Positions 48,493-58,991 of a stretch of DNA of 64,000 nt are shown here, piece after piece. The stretch's first letter is position 1. Each line of letters starts with the position of its first letter. Source of the stretch: Ectocarpus siliculosus (taxonomy: Eukaryota; Sar; Phaeophyceae; Ectocarpales; Ectocarpaceae); the NCBI GenBank assembly GCA_000310025.1, contig FN649743.1, forward strand, positions 4,237,018 to 4,301,017. The letters are read 5' to 3'. Both the position numbers and the translations under genes were made by a program. Below the pieces are notes generated by a model, which worked only from the letters and a program-made list of their open reading frames with translations, was not told where the DNA came from and did no database searches.

Positions 48493-50505
48493 ATGGCGGA
48501 GAGAAGCGGCGGAAAAGGAAGAGATTCGCAAAGGGAGGAGACTACAGTTGTGCGCATCAAGATGGAGGAGAGGTCGCGCAACGCAGCAGAGAAGCTACGA
48601 GCTGCCGAGTCGGAGGTGGAGAGGCTGGTGAAGGTGCTCAGAGCTGCGGAGGCTGCCGAGTATGAGAAGGAGAGACTTAGGCGGCAGCAACAACAACAAC
48701 AGCAGCAGCAGCGATGGAGTGCTCAATGGCAGCAGCAGCCATCGCAGGTACAGCAGTGTTCTCGTGGTGGTTTTGTCCTTCAGCAGAACCAACACTGCGT
48801 TTTCACTCAGAGCCACCAGGCGCGGCAGCACCAGCAGTTGGCGCGGCAGCAACAGCAGCTGCCGCCAACCGGAGTTGGTGGGATATATGACTGCGGGAGC
48901 AACGCCGTGTATTTCCAGCAGGAATCACCCCCTCCGCCTGGTACGGTATACCATTGCACTCGGTGCGGCAGGAACGGCCACCACGGCGAAGAATGCGCCG
49001 CACCCCGCAGGTTCGAGGGTACGTGCGGCGCCTGTGGTCAGTACGGCCATATGTGGTGGAACTGCGCCGTGCATCTTCATGGCAGCAGCGGCGAGGATGA
49101 CGGCCGTATCGTCCGCGGTGGCTGCTGGATGGGCGTCAATGGCGGCGGCAGCTGCATGGACATCGGTGGAAGCTCGGTCGTACAGCAGCAGGTAGTGGTA
49201 GAGAGCGAGTACCGCTCTGATTTTGTCGACCTGGTTCACGTTGGCGGCGAGGTGATGGCAGAGAGCGAGTACCGCTCTGATTTCGTCGACGTGGTTCACG
49301 CTGGCGGCGCTGTGGACGGTGATGATGACGGATGGTTTGGATGGAATGATTCTGTGGACATGGTTCACGCTGGTGGCAGTGTCTGCGATGATGTTTTCCC
49401 CGCTGCTGGGGCGGGAGAAATGGCCGGAGCGCCTGCGTTGGCGACTGGAGTGGCGGCATCGGCAGCAGCTCCAGCGGCGACGGCGGCGATCTCCGGCGGC
49501 AGTGTTTTCCCCGCGGCGGCGGCGGGGGGAACGGCCGGGGTCCCCGCGGTGGCGGCAGGAGCGGCGGCATCGGCAGCAGCTCCAGCGGCAACGGCGGTGA
49601 CCTCTGGCGACAGTGTTCCCCCCGCGACGGCGGCAGGGAGAATGACCCCAGTCCCCGCCGTGGCAGCACGAGCGGCGGCATCGGCGGCAGCTCCAGCGGC
49701 GACGGCGGCGGTGCCCGGCGACACTGTTATCTCCGCGACGGTGGCGGGGAGAACAACCGGAGCGCCCGCGATGGTGGTTGGAGCGTTGGTATCGACGGCG
49801 GTTCCAGCGGCGACGGCGGCGGCACCCGACGGTGTTGTTTCTCCCGCTGCGGCGGCGGGGAGAATGGCTCGAGAGCCCGCGCAGGTGGCTACAGTGGCGG
49901 CATCGGCGGCTGGAGTGGCGACATCGGTGACGGCACGACCCGCGACCGCGGCGACGGCACCGGCCGCTACGATGGCAACCGTCGGTAACGTTTCCCCCAC
50001 CATATCGGTTGGGGGGGCGGCCAGCAACGGAGAAGCGGTGGTCAACGGCATCGACGACGGTAGAGATGATGGCGGTTGGTGCGCAGGTGAGGTTGATGAC
50101 TGCTGGGGTGACAGCGTCTGTGGCGAGAGGGGGGCGTCCACGCACCCTTTCGATCCCGGCACCGTGTGTTCGGGGGTGCGCGGCGCCAACTATCCCGGGG
50201 TGGACGACCTGGTCGATGGCTCCAGCAGCAGTAGCGGCAGCAGCATCGGCAGCAGTAGCAACGACGAGGCAGAGGGGATGGATGTGGCCTGGTTTGGGGC
50301 ACTGCTGCGCCCCTTCGACCCGAGGAAGCTGTGCCGGCTGAAGGCTAGGAGAGTGGGGCTGGTGATGGGGATGGACACCCCGTTCGACCGTGGAAAGATG
50401 TCGCGGGGGCAACGGCCGGGGAGCCCGTGTTCGCGACCGGAACAACGACAGGAGGATCATGAAGCGGGGAAGGGAGTTCGGAGGACCGGGCGAGTCCAAC
50501 AATGA
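48493..50505 (+). CDS. gag: Gag-like protein with two CCHC zinc knuckles
   Basis: Length is 670 residues. Residues about 20-66 are charged and helical, likely a coiled coil, followed by a Gln run. Two CCHC knuckles lie at residues 155-168 (CTRCGRNGHHGEEC) and 178-191 (CGACGQYGHMWWNC), both fitting CX2CX4HX4C, which bind the element RNA. A 60-base tandem repeat (49201-49320) follows, then about four 111-base (37-residue) Ala/Val-rich repeats from about 49400 to 49940. The C-terminal part has three PFD motifs (HPFDPGTVC, RPFDPRKLC, TPFDRGKMS) and a basic end. After the stop another frame continues with RRIMKRGREFGGPG, so the natural end may lie further on with a frameshift. No protease motif is present. 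Knuckles normally lie at the C terminus of Gag; here they are in the N-terminal third. Confidence 0.85.
   Translation: MAERSGGKGRDSQREETTVVRIKMEERSRNAAEKLRAAESEVERLVKVLRAAEAAEYEKERLRRQQQQQQQQQRWSAQWQQQPSQVQQCSRGGFVLQQNQHCVFTQSHQARQHQQLARQQQQLPPTGVGGIYDCGSNAVYFQQESPPPPGTVYHCTRCGRNGHHGEECAAPRRFEGTCGACGQYGHMWWNCAVHLHGSSGEDDGRIVRGGCWMGVNGGGSCMDIGGSSVVQQQVVVESEYRSDFVDLVHVGGEVMAESEYRSDFVDVVHAGGAVDGDDDGWFGWNDSVDMVHAGGSVCDDVFPAAGAGEMAGAPALATGVAASAAAPAATAAISGGSVFPAAAAGGTAGVPAVAAGAAASAAAPAATAVTSGDSVPPATAAGRMTPVPAVAARAAASAAAPAATAAVPGDTVISATVAGRTTGAPAMVVGALVSTAVPAATAAAPDGVVSPAAAAGRMAREPAQVATVAASAAGVATSVTARPATAATAPAATMATVGNVSPTISVGGAASNGEAVVNGIDDGRDDGGWCAGEVDDCWGDSVCGERGASTHPFDPGTVCSGVRGANYPGVDDLVDGSSSSSGSSIGSSSNDEAEGMDVAWFGALLRPFDPRKLCRLKARRVGLVMGMDTPFDRGKMSRGQRPGSPCSRPEQRQEDHEAGKGVRRTGRVQQ
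49400..49940 (+). repeat. 111-base coding minisatellite in gag
   Basis: About four and a half units, marked by the shared block GCAGCTCCAGCGGC at steps of 111 bases. The unit keeps the frame (37 codons). Reading it on the other strand gives a long antisense ORF, which is a by-product of the G/C-rich repeat. Confidence 0.8.
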
Positions 50506-52187
50506 CGGCAAGCAGCGCGACTTCTGCTGGGGTCTTAAACTCGCCAAGGCACGTGATGTTTGTTTGCGTATTATTGTCACTTTTCTGAAAATTGTTTTGT
50601 GCAGGATGCTGTTCTTGTATTTTGATCTTCAGATACAATTCTGCATTTTTCCTATCGTTGGCACATTTGCAGGTTTAGATTTGTTTTTGTTTTGTTTTGT
50701 AGAGATGCCCACCCGCGTTTTACCTTGCAGGAACACTAATTTCCACGGCCAAATGGCAGGGAATCTCCATGGTAGATTATTGTTTTTCTGGGAGGCAAAT
50801 GGAATGTTGCGGCCGGGGGGCTGTTGTTTGCCAGGAAAATATCTCAAATGGCGGTGGTAGTATAGTTTCTGCGTACGGTTTGTTCCACTTTGGTTTTTCC
50901 TTCTTTGTTGGGATAACATTCTCTATGATAGTTACCGCTATGTTTTTCTGATGGTACTGGATATATGTAAGTAGGCGTTGGCTTGGCGTGCGACGTGCTG
51001 GGTAAAGACGTTGGGGGGCACGCACCGTTTCTCTGTCCCTCCGATGTACCGTACCCGACGAGTCAATCCTTGCGGAGTAGCAATTTTCCTTCTCAAGTAG
51101 GCCTGTACGGCAGACTGGTATGTGCTGGACGTGTGACGCCTTTTCTTTGATATGTTTTGTTTTCTTGTTTCGGTTTGGAGTTGATGAAGTTGGATGCAGA
51201 ATTGGCATGCTGGATTTTGCGGAATCACGCCTGATTGTTGCACTGCTGTCGGAAATCATGGGGGGGGGGATGTGATACCATGCTGTCCGCTGCAGCACAA
51301 CAAGCAGTGTTTCTGACATCGGGTGGTAGTTCATGTTGAGATTTTCCGTGTTTTCCCTGGGGATTTTATATGGAATTGATGTTGGCTAATGGGATTTGGG
51401 TAGTTCATGTTTGGATCGTTTTCCGCGTTTTACCTGCGGAGGTGACATGGAATTGAATATTGAATGTGATTTTCGTTGCGTTTATATGAGATGTCCCAGC
51501 AGGGGGGATGCGAGATTATTGATTGTCTGTTTTGGATTTGTTGGTTTCTTCATGTTTGTTTTGGACTTGTTTGTTTGGTTTCTTCGTGTTTGGGATGGAT
51601 GGATGTTACAGCAGGGGGGCTGCTGGTGCACTGGTATATTTGTCAAGGTATTGGGTATTGGAGGAAGGATTTGGCATGTTCTCGTAAGTCATGGTTGAAG
51701 CCTTTGTGCTTCCGAAGGTTATTTGAGCTGGTCAATGAGTTGAAACATGAATGTTTATCTGAGGAATTTGTTCTGAGTAAGTCAGGACGTTGGACACATT
51801 TTCCCGGAGTCACCCGTCCCCGTTCTGACGTGATTCTGATGTAATGTGTATCTTTGCTGGGTATTTTTCCAAGGGTATTTGTTTGTGTTTTGACTTCTTG
51901 AGAATTTGGTAAAGCATTTTTCTCAAGAGGGTGAACTGTTTATTGACAGACCTTTTAGGAGATAGTTATTTGATATCATCAGAAGATTTGAAAGATTTCG
52001 TAGAGCATGTTTTATTGGGAGATCGACAGATTTCGTAGAACATTGTTTTATTGGGAAATTGTTTGAAATGGAATGAATGGTGGATGATTTCCGTTTGGAT
52101 GCGTAGTTTGATTCATCGCCGTTTTACCTGGCAATGATAATCGTGGCGGGGATTTCGTAGATCGTATCTCGTACCGAGCAGGGGGGC
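50506..52187 (+). other. Non-coding 3' interior of the LTR element
   Basis: About 1.7 kb of T-rich sequence without a credible ORF, where pol would be in a full element. It holds degenerate direct repeats, for example TAGTTCATGTT at 51330 and 51402, and AGATTTCGTAGA at about 51990 and 52028. The 13-base string AGCAGGGGGGCTG at 51610-51622 recurs at the true polypurine tract. Confidence 0.7.
52176..52187 (+). promoter_or_regulatory. Polypurine tract
   Basis: GAGCAGGGGGG with a final C directly before the TG of the 3' LTR, the expected site of plus-strand DNA priming. Confidence 0.7.
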
Positions 52188-52374
52188 TGTTTGGGGTGCT
52201 CGGCAGAGTATACTGTCTACGGGGCCTCCGGGGGGTACGCGGATGAAATGTGTTGATGGGCATGCTGCATGGCGATGGTGTTGCCTACCGCATGTCTCTC
52301 ACTCTCTAATCAACCAAGGTCTTGAGTCAACCTTCGTTCTCTTTCGGCCTCTGACGGGCTACCGCACCCAAACA
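52188..52374 (+). repeat. 3' LTR
   Basis: 187 bases; differs from the 5' LTR only at three substitutions (GAGTATAC for GAGCATAC, CAACCAAGG for CAACAAAGG, CTTCGTTC for CTTCTTTC). Followed by the TTTTA target duplication. Confidence 0.95.
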
Positions 52375-52629
52375 TTTTATGTCCCTAAATATAATTTGAG
52401 AGCTCTCGTCGTCTTTACCAGGCCCTCCCATCATTTAGTCTAGTCGGGTCAACACTCCCGTGTTTGCAACTCCAGAGAAATACCCACGAACTTGATGCTG
52501 ATGTACGTCATCTAGTCAACGCGGCGATCCTGCACAGAATGGTGCGTTAAGTATTTTCCGTCCGTGGAGTGTGTGCCGTGAGTGAGATCAGAAATACTAC
52601 TGACGTACGCGGGATTGCTCAAGGCTATA

Positions 52630-53058
52630 CTTGCCCTGGTTGTCTAGTGGTAACCTCCAAACCGCTACAATAGTGGCAAAGTCGTGAGATCGAATACCCA
52701 TGGGGATAAGAAATTACGACTTCAGTGAGAGCGAAAAAAAGGCGGAAAAGCTCTCGTGAGTTACCAAACTTTGACGTTAGCACCGTCGACAAGGGAAAGG
52801 GACGGCTGGACCCTCCTCGCGATAAAAAAACACATATTCAGTGCGCACCGCAAACGCAAAGGGAAAGATGCGTACGAAAAAAAAGAAAAAAATCCTGATG
52901 TTTACCCCCTCCTGTGTCACCCAGGACGGTTGTACCGTAGTTATACGAAAAAATACACTGAAAAGTGTAGCACGCTACATACACTGAGCAACGTGGGACA
53001 GATCGCATCACGACAAATGTGGGGAATGTCGCCATAATAAATAAGACGAAAACAATAA
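52630..53058 (+). mobile_element. SINE family B, copy 2 (tRNA-headed)
   Basis: The head has A-box-like TGTCTAGTGG and B-box-like GATCGAATACCC. The body aligns with the minus-strand copy at 29230-29675: ACCAAACTTTGACGTT, GGACGGCTGGACCC, GTTTACCCCCTCCTGTGTCA and CGCCATAATAAA. Both copies stop matching just after ACGAAAACAA. The two differ by many substitutions, so they are not recent sisters. Confidence 0.75.
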
Positions 53059-54039
53059 CCCATAATGTGTCCCTCTGCGGCACGATGCACCCTCGGAGAA
53101 GAGCGTACCAACATCTCAACTCAGCTTGGTTTCCACCTCCGGAAGGAGAACATGCGTACACTCTGGCACTATACAAACTCCACATGTCGCTTACTCTGTG
53201 ATTCGCTGCCGCCCGTCAACCTCGATTTGAGGCGGAATTTAAGCCAAACGACCTCTGAATACTGCAGTGACTTCTGACGCGCCGAAGGAGGACGGAAACG
53301 AAGCTGTAAGGATCAGGTACCACTTTTCTCACGATCCCACGCAGAACACGTGTTAACTTCAGCAAACACTCACGCTACGGCCCCAACGACTCAGGCGTAC
53401 GCAACAAGGTGAAAATACGTCCACCTTCTGGGCACGGAACTTGGATGGTGGGCGGTATTGCTGCAAACCTCATGGCGTGGTTCACAAACACCCTCCATCA
53501 TGCTCGCAAAAGATCCCCTGACAAGTCATCGCCGCGGGAGCCAGTCAACCGATGCCCGTAGGATGTTGAACAGACGATATACCCAAAGTCCACGTCCAGA
53601 GGACAGCAACACACGGGATGGATAGCTCTGCGGGGTATCCTGCAACCTTCGGAACAAAGTACCAACGTGAACGTGCTGACGTGACCTCCCGTGAGAAAAA
53701 CAACGAATTCCATTCGATCGAGCCATCGAAAAATCTAGTCGATATCCATCGTTGGTCGTTGGTGCCTTCCAACTTGTTGTCCTGACAAAATAGAAAATGT
53801 AGATATCAAACCGTCCGTACACGTTCCTAGGTCGAAAACACAGCAAAAAGAAACTCTTGGGTAATCCGCGCAGTTCGGCGAATCTCTTCTAGGCCGACAT
53901 GGATGCAACACATCACCTACTCGGCTAACAAGAGGCTGCTTGCTGGGAAAAATACTCTGGTCAACCTTAAACAACCAACAGAATACAACAGACACGAAGG
54001 TAAACGCTCGCCACACCTCGACCGTACAACCCCCTGCAC
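53059..54039. other. No gene recognised
   Basis: Only short ORFs without domains. The end of this stretch is the likely 3' untranslated region of the LNR membrane protein gene on the minus strand. Confidence 0.4.
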
Positions 54040-56864
54040 TTACGCCGGCGCGGGAAACTGGTTGACCACTGGACCCTCGTACGCGGGAGGAGCGGCAGTT
54101 GCTGCAGGCACCGGGTACGCTTGAGCGGGGGGCTGAGCGTTGCCAGGACCCTCGTACGCAGGAGGGGGGGGAGGCGCAACGGCAGCGGAAGAGTGCACCT
54201 CGGGATACGCCTTTCCAACTGACGGCGCCGACATAACACCAGCAGGGGCGGGAGCAGGAGCAGGAGTTGCAGCAGGAGCACCGGGCTCGCAGCATGCGCA
54301 AGCTTCGCCGCATGCGCAAGGCTTTAGGTGACCTTTCTTGAACAAGACCACCAAGACGATCACGACGACGATCAAGAGCAGCGCGCCTATCACACCGCCA
54401 ACGATGGCGCCCACCGGCGCTGATAAATTGTGCGCGTCGGGAAAGGGCGGGGTTGTTTTAGACAAAGAAACAGCCAATGATTCAAGAGCGGGGTGGCAGC
54501 GAGAAGAAAGGTGGCAACGGTGTTCGTATCGATCCGCAGGGGTGCGCGAAGAAACGGGAAAATACATCATTTCGCCTTTGTCGGGTGTATCGAACACAAT
54601 CTGATTGGATTTAAAGGCGGCCCCAGCTTAAACTGGGCGCAACACTCCACGTTCCACGACAATCATACTCTTGAATCTGGAAGTAGTCCGCGTGCTTAGA
54701 ACTGCTCTCACGGGTATTCGTTCTCCCACAATTTTTTTCCACGGCATCATCAGGAACATCATCGCATCACTCAGCCCATCTTCGATATCTTTCGGTAAAT
54801 AACGTCTGAGCCATCGCCTGGCATTCCCATCGCAGGTCGCCGCAGGCAGCCGGGATACGCCACGGGGGGAGCAGGGAGAGCACCGTTCGGCACCTTCGGG
54901 TTAGTGATCTACGCCCCGCGCAGAAGCAGGAGAGCTTGCTCTTTGTCTCTGAGGCGAACCCAAGCTGCAAGGAGTGTTCCATTGTTTCTATTCTGCTGGG
55001 GTAAGTGCTGCCCAATTCCGGTTCGAGAGCTTCGACGACTTGGGGTGGAAAAATTAACGAGGTCCAGCAAAAGTAGAAAGGAAGTTGTTTTCGAATGAAC
55101 TCGCGATCACAGCCTCTTGCTGAGGGCAGTCTTGGCAAATGGAAAATGCAGCAACATTAACATTCAGGCGGCTTGTGGACAAAACATCCGGAACCGGTGC
55201 TACGGTGCTACTAGCGTAGACCGCTGCGGTATCGAGTCAAAGCATAACATTGGAAGGGTACAGAACGAACGGTCTTGCAATGAGGACATGTCAAGCGCTG
55301 CTTGATCGGGGCTGCACCGATCACACCAAGACAAGAGAATCTCACCACCATCATCTTCTTCATCTATTGAAGTCCGCAGTATCGGCGGTATATCGTCGGC
55401 AATGGACGGGGTCCCGCCGCAGATGATGCACAGGAGGCCGGAGAAAAGGCACCGGTAAGGGAGGGAACGACGCCACAGTGAGATAGTCACCAGTCACCAG
55501 ACGCCCCGTAAGCGATGTAGCATGGGGGCTAGTCGCTTGCAATACCAGGAAAGTCTACTGCTGCCGACGACAAAGCCGCAAACGGCGGATGAATGAAAAA
55601 ATAGAATACCCCCCGGTCCCTGGCGGTGGGCGTCGCGCCCCTATTCGGGTAACGCGTTGCGTGAGATCGAACGTGCACCAAAGTTTATTGTTTTCCTTTA
55701 CAATTTCCATGATTAATATTTTCTGTGGCCTACGGAGGGAGACTTCCCCCGTACCACACGGCCGGCACGGTACAAAGCCTCCGCGATATCCTAACGTGTC
55801 TCTGCTACTAAACACAAATCTCCCTCCGAATACCACCAGACGGGACGAAACTGTTGTAGCAGTCTCGGACGATTGACCCCCCCAATGGTACGCTACCATT
55901 CAGAAAACACCCCATGCTACGCTAACTTGCTTCCACATAGCAAAGGTGGCTCCTCCGAGTCACAGACAATATTAAGAGGGCTCTTCAAAGTGAGCCTCAC
56001 TCGTAACATCTCTCCTATCCCCCACCTTCGAAAGAAAAGGGGTGGGTGGGCTGGAGAAAAGCCAAGACATGATTGCTAGCTATCGTCCGAATTTCGATGT
56101 AGCTAGCTGCTGCCCTTCTCTTGCCGCGTGCCCCACCCAAAGCGGGCTGCATGGTACACATTTTGTCTTTCTCACAACGTGGCCCTTGGGTCCAGTGGAC
56201 AAGCGTCTATCAAACTCTTGCCGCAGGAGCAGCGAGGCATCAGAATGAGAACTCCGTGAGACCTTTCTCTTTTTGGGGCCCCAGAAAACCGAACCAAGAC
56301 ATCCGAACCAACGCGCCTCCAGGGCGGCACAACAAGAATAAACACATAGATCTGGGAGAGGCTGCCAATTCTTCCGTGCACAAAAAACTACAGTTTGTTC
56401 CGTCTTCGACAACAAACTTTCATCTAAAAGTTCCTCACAGTCGGAGAAGGAGTCGGCGTCGGCGTCGGCGGAGCGCACAGCACCATAGTCGTCGCCAAAA
56501 GTTGGGAAACGGCGCAGAGACAACGCAGGTTTGCACATATGCCAACAAGGAAAAATGGGACCGAGCCGGGTGGGACGGATGACACGGGCGAACGCGCGTT
56601 ATTGGTGTCGCGTGAACGCAACGGACGATCCACTGGCTGCGGACACATCCTCCAACCTGTCTAGACCGAAGCAGCCAAAACACTCTGGATTTCTCGGTCT
56701 GCGTAAACCACGACATGCGCCACGGGCTGCAGCATTTCGGCAGTGTGGTGGCCAATGCACGGGAACACGTGGTGCCGGCAGCAGTCCATAAAGACTGGCC
56801 CAACAGAAGAAGAAAAGAGGCCATATTCTCAATACACAGGCACCACAGCAATACCAGCAACAGC

Positions 56865-56949
<85 letters not shown>

Positions 56950-58991
56950 GCAACAGCAACAAAACTCGGACACACGTGGAGGAGACCTACCCCCATCGAA
57001 CACTGTATTAAAACATGCAGCCTTATGAGAAAAACCCAAAATATCTGCAGCGGATCCGACATTTGCCCTCGACAGCCGCCACCGCTGGCTAGAAGTCAAA
57101 CACGGGAGAATGTGCACACGTGAACGTGAAATTCGGACCCGCGAACGACCGGTTCACCGGAAAGAATTGCATGCTTCGTCTTCTCAGAGCCACATCGCCA
57201 GAGGCGACGAACACACCCGCAAGGTCAACTCACCGCTGCTGATACCACACGCGGAAGGATCGAGGCAGTCGTATCCGTTATAGCCGCAGGTATAGTCGGC
57301 ATCGACGCAGTCGCACTCACAGCAGCTGGATATCCCGCAAGAGTGGAAACAAAAAAAAAGAAGACACCCGTCAAGTTGGACGGAGGGTGGCAAACCACGT
57401 GAGATAGTTCGCGTCGCGGAGGAGGCGGTGCCACTCGCAAACGCCTATTGTTGATAAGCCTCGTACTTACCTAGTAGAGCAGCTAGATTCGGCTGCAGTT
57501 GTGCGGGCGCGGAAATACTCACCACTTAATTGGGTCGTAGGTAGGCGTGGGGGACGCGTGAGGCAGTTTCTAGCCAGCGGGGAACACTATGGAGCATGGA
57601 ACGCACGCGAAACAGGTGAGGCGGGTATTGACCTCCACGTCTTTTCCTAGATCACCGTGGAGTGTGCAGAGTTGTCAACCCGCCTGATCACCCCGATTCT
57701 TCCAAGGTTTCGGAGCGGGCCACAGCAAGCAAGCGAGAACATACGGGTGTCACTAATCGCACAAGGCGACATCGCCAAAAAAGAGGCCTTGTGTGCCGGC
57801 TAGCACACCACGTCCCACGCTTATCTCCCCCAACTCTTGGTGCAACAGAAAGCTGGCACTCACTCTCCCCCGTCCCAATTGCACTCCGCGGAGTTTTCAT
57901 CGGGTAACGAGGAGCAAATGTCGGAGACGCGACAAACCGGGACGAAAAGGGCACGCATATCAGCCTAGCGGAATCACAAAGGCGGGGGGGCGCGCCCGGA
58001 GAAACTGCTGGATCGCCGTCGCCAGCAGGGCGCAACCCGCGTTTCGGTTGCTTGCTACCACACCAATCAAACTCACAGCGAGAAGCGGTTGCTGCTGACA
58101 ACACACGGCAGGGGATTCCAGCGACCACATGGCACAGCTGTCCGACAGCGCTCAAGGCGGCCGACGGCGTTCAACAGCCTTCGCCGGAGAACAAACCGAG
58201 GGATACGTGGCGAGACACGAATACCTGGGCACGTTCCCCTGCCAGCTGTTTCATGACAATCCTCAAACCGTCCAACGCTTCTTGATTACCCTTGGTGTTG
58301 TTCGTACAGCCAAACTATTCAAAGGATTTCTCGCGCGATGTGCAGAGCTTCTCTAGAACCGGGCTCGTAACCTCATGGCGAAAAACTTCGAAGTACATTT
58401 CTATAGCCCCGGGTGATGCGCCTGCCTGGAGAACCCTTAGTCTACTCTTTGGCCGACAGCCTCAACCTCAGCATAACCGTAGCTGCGTTTGTGGTAAGCT
58501 GGATGTTGGATGGGTTTTTGTCTAGGGGGCGTCACCCTATTTGATCAGGAACACGCCTCGGGGCAACGCGATCCGAGATGCGTACCCACCAATGTCGCAG
58601 AAATCGTAAGTACGCTGAACAGCCGGGACTGGAAAACTAGTACCACAAGAAGCTCATAAAAGACTTCAACGAGGTACAATGTAAAAAGCATCTGAGGCAA
58701 GACCTACAAAAAACAGGCTGCTACCGGCGGCTTGAACAGCAGGAAAGTTGCAAGGTGGACAATCACTACAGAGAATACAATGGAGGCATATGTGCCAACT
58801 ACAGCGCGGCCACCCAACATACTCTTACGATGCTCTCGAGGTCGCACACAACATCTCGCCACCGGAATGAGAATTGCATCATCAGAAGGAATGCCGCAAC
58901 GTCCCACACAGCTTCTCACATAGGAGGTGCACAAAGGCTTACTTACCGCCATCGCAGTAGCCGTCCGAAATGTATGAATCGTCGCAGTAGT
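54040..58991 (-). CDS. LNR/Notch-like domain single-pass membrane protein, partial exon model
   Basis: Minus-strand exons: 58947-58991 (45 bases), 57234-57325 (92 bases) and 54040-54419 (stop at 54040). The last two join in phase 1. The first encodes DYCDDSYISDGYCDG, the second CCECDCVDADYTCGYNGYDC then LDPSA: the Cys/Asp pattern of LNR (Lin-12/Notch repeat) calcium-binding modules. The last exon gives a 24-residue membrane helix (GAIVGGVIGALLLIVVVIVL), a stop-transfer KK, a Cys cluster and a Pro/Ala-rich cytoplasmic tail with two PPAYEGP motifs, possible WW-domain ligands. The exon or exons between 57325 and 58947, the signal peptide and the start were not found. A cell-surface or vesicle-membrane role is inferred. 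Confidence 0.7.
55200..55490 (-). CDS. Possible signal-peptide ORF in an LNR gene intron
   Basis: An ATG-initiated frame of 96 codons starts with a basic stretch, a hydrophobic core (CLFSGLLCIICGG) and a plausible cleavage site after SIA, then an acidic stretch. It lies in the long intron of the LNR gene on the same strand. It could be a first exon of a separate secreted protein, or chance. Confidence 0.2.
   Translation of the reverse strand: MTISLWRRSLPYRCLFSGLLCIICGGTPSIADDIPPILRTSIDEEDDGGEILLSWCDRCSPDQAALDMSSLQDRSFCTLPMLCFDSIPQRSTLVAP
56853..56971. repeat. CAA microsatellite, about 119 bases
   Basis: Almost perfect CAA units, with CAG variants at both ends. It lies in the LNR gene intron. 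Frames through it give poly-Asn, poly-Thr or poly-Gln and the reverse gives poly-Leu/Val/Cys; none is a gene. Confidence 0.97.

Larger units (their letters stand above)
48055..52374 (+). mobile_element. Complete Gag-only LTR retroelement (TR-GAG type)
   Basis: Two direct repeats of exactly 187 bases bound a 4320-base element. Each begins TGTTTGGGGTGC and ends GCACCCAAACA, the TG...CA ends and short inverted ends of LTRs. The element is flanked by a perfect 5-base target duplication TTTTA (48050-48054 and 52375-52379). The LTRs differ at three sites, so the insertion is recent. The single long ORF is Gag-like with two zinc knuckles; no protease, reverse transcriptase, RNase H or integrase was found in any frame, so it must be mobilised in trans. 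A purine-rich tract precedes the right LTR. A primer-binding site is not clear: TGG occurs 12 bases inside the left LTR end. Confidence 0.93.

Noticed and set aside
48925-50580. A 551-codon minus-strand ORF
   Set aside because: It is the reverse of the G/C-rich gag repeats. It is His/Arg/Ser-rich without domain, and the plus frame has zinc knuckles and lies in sense between the LTRs.
56829-57117. Minus-strand ORFs of poly-Leu, poly-Val or poly-Cys
   Set aside because: They are translations of the CAA microsatellite.
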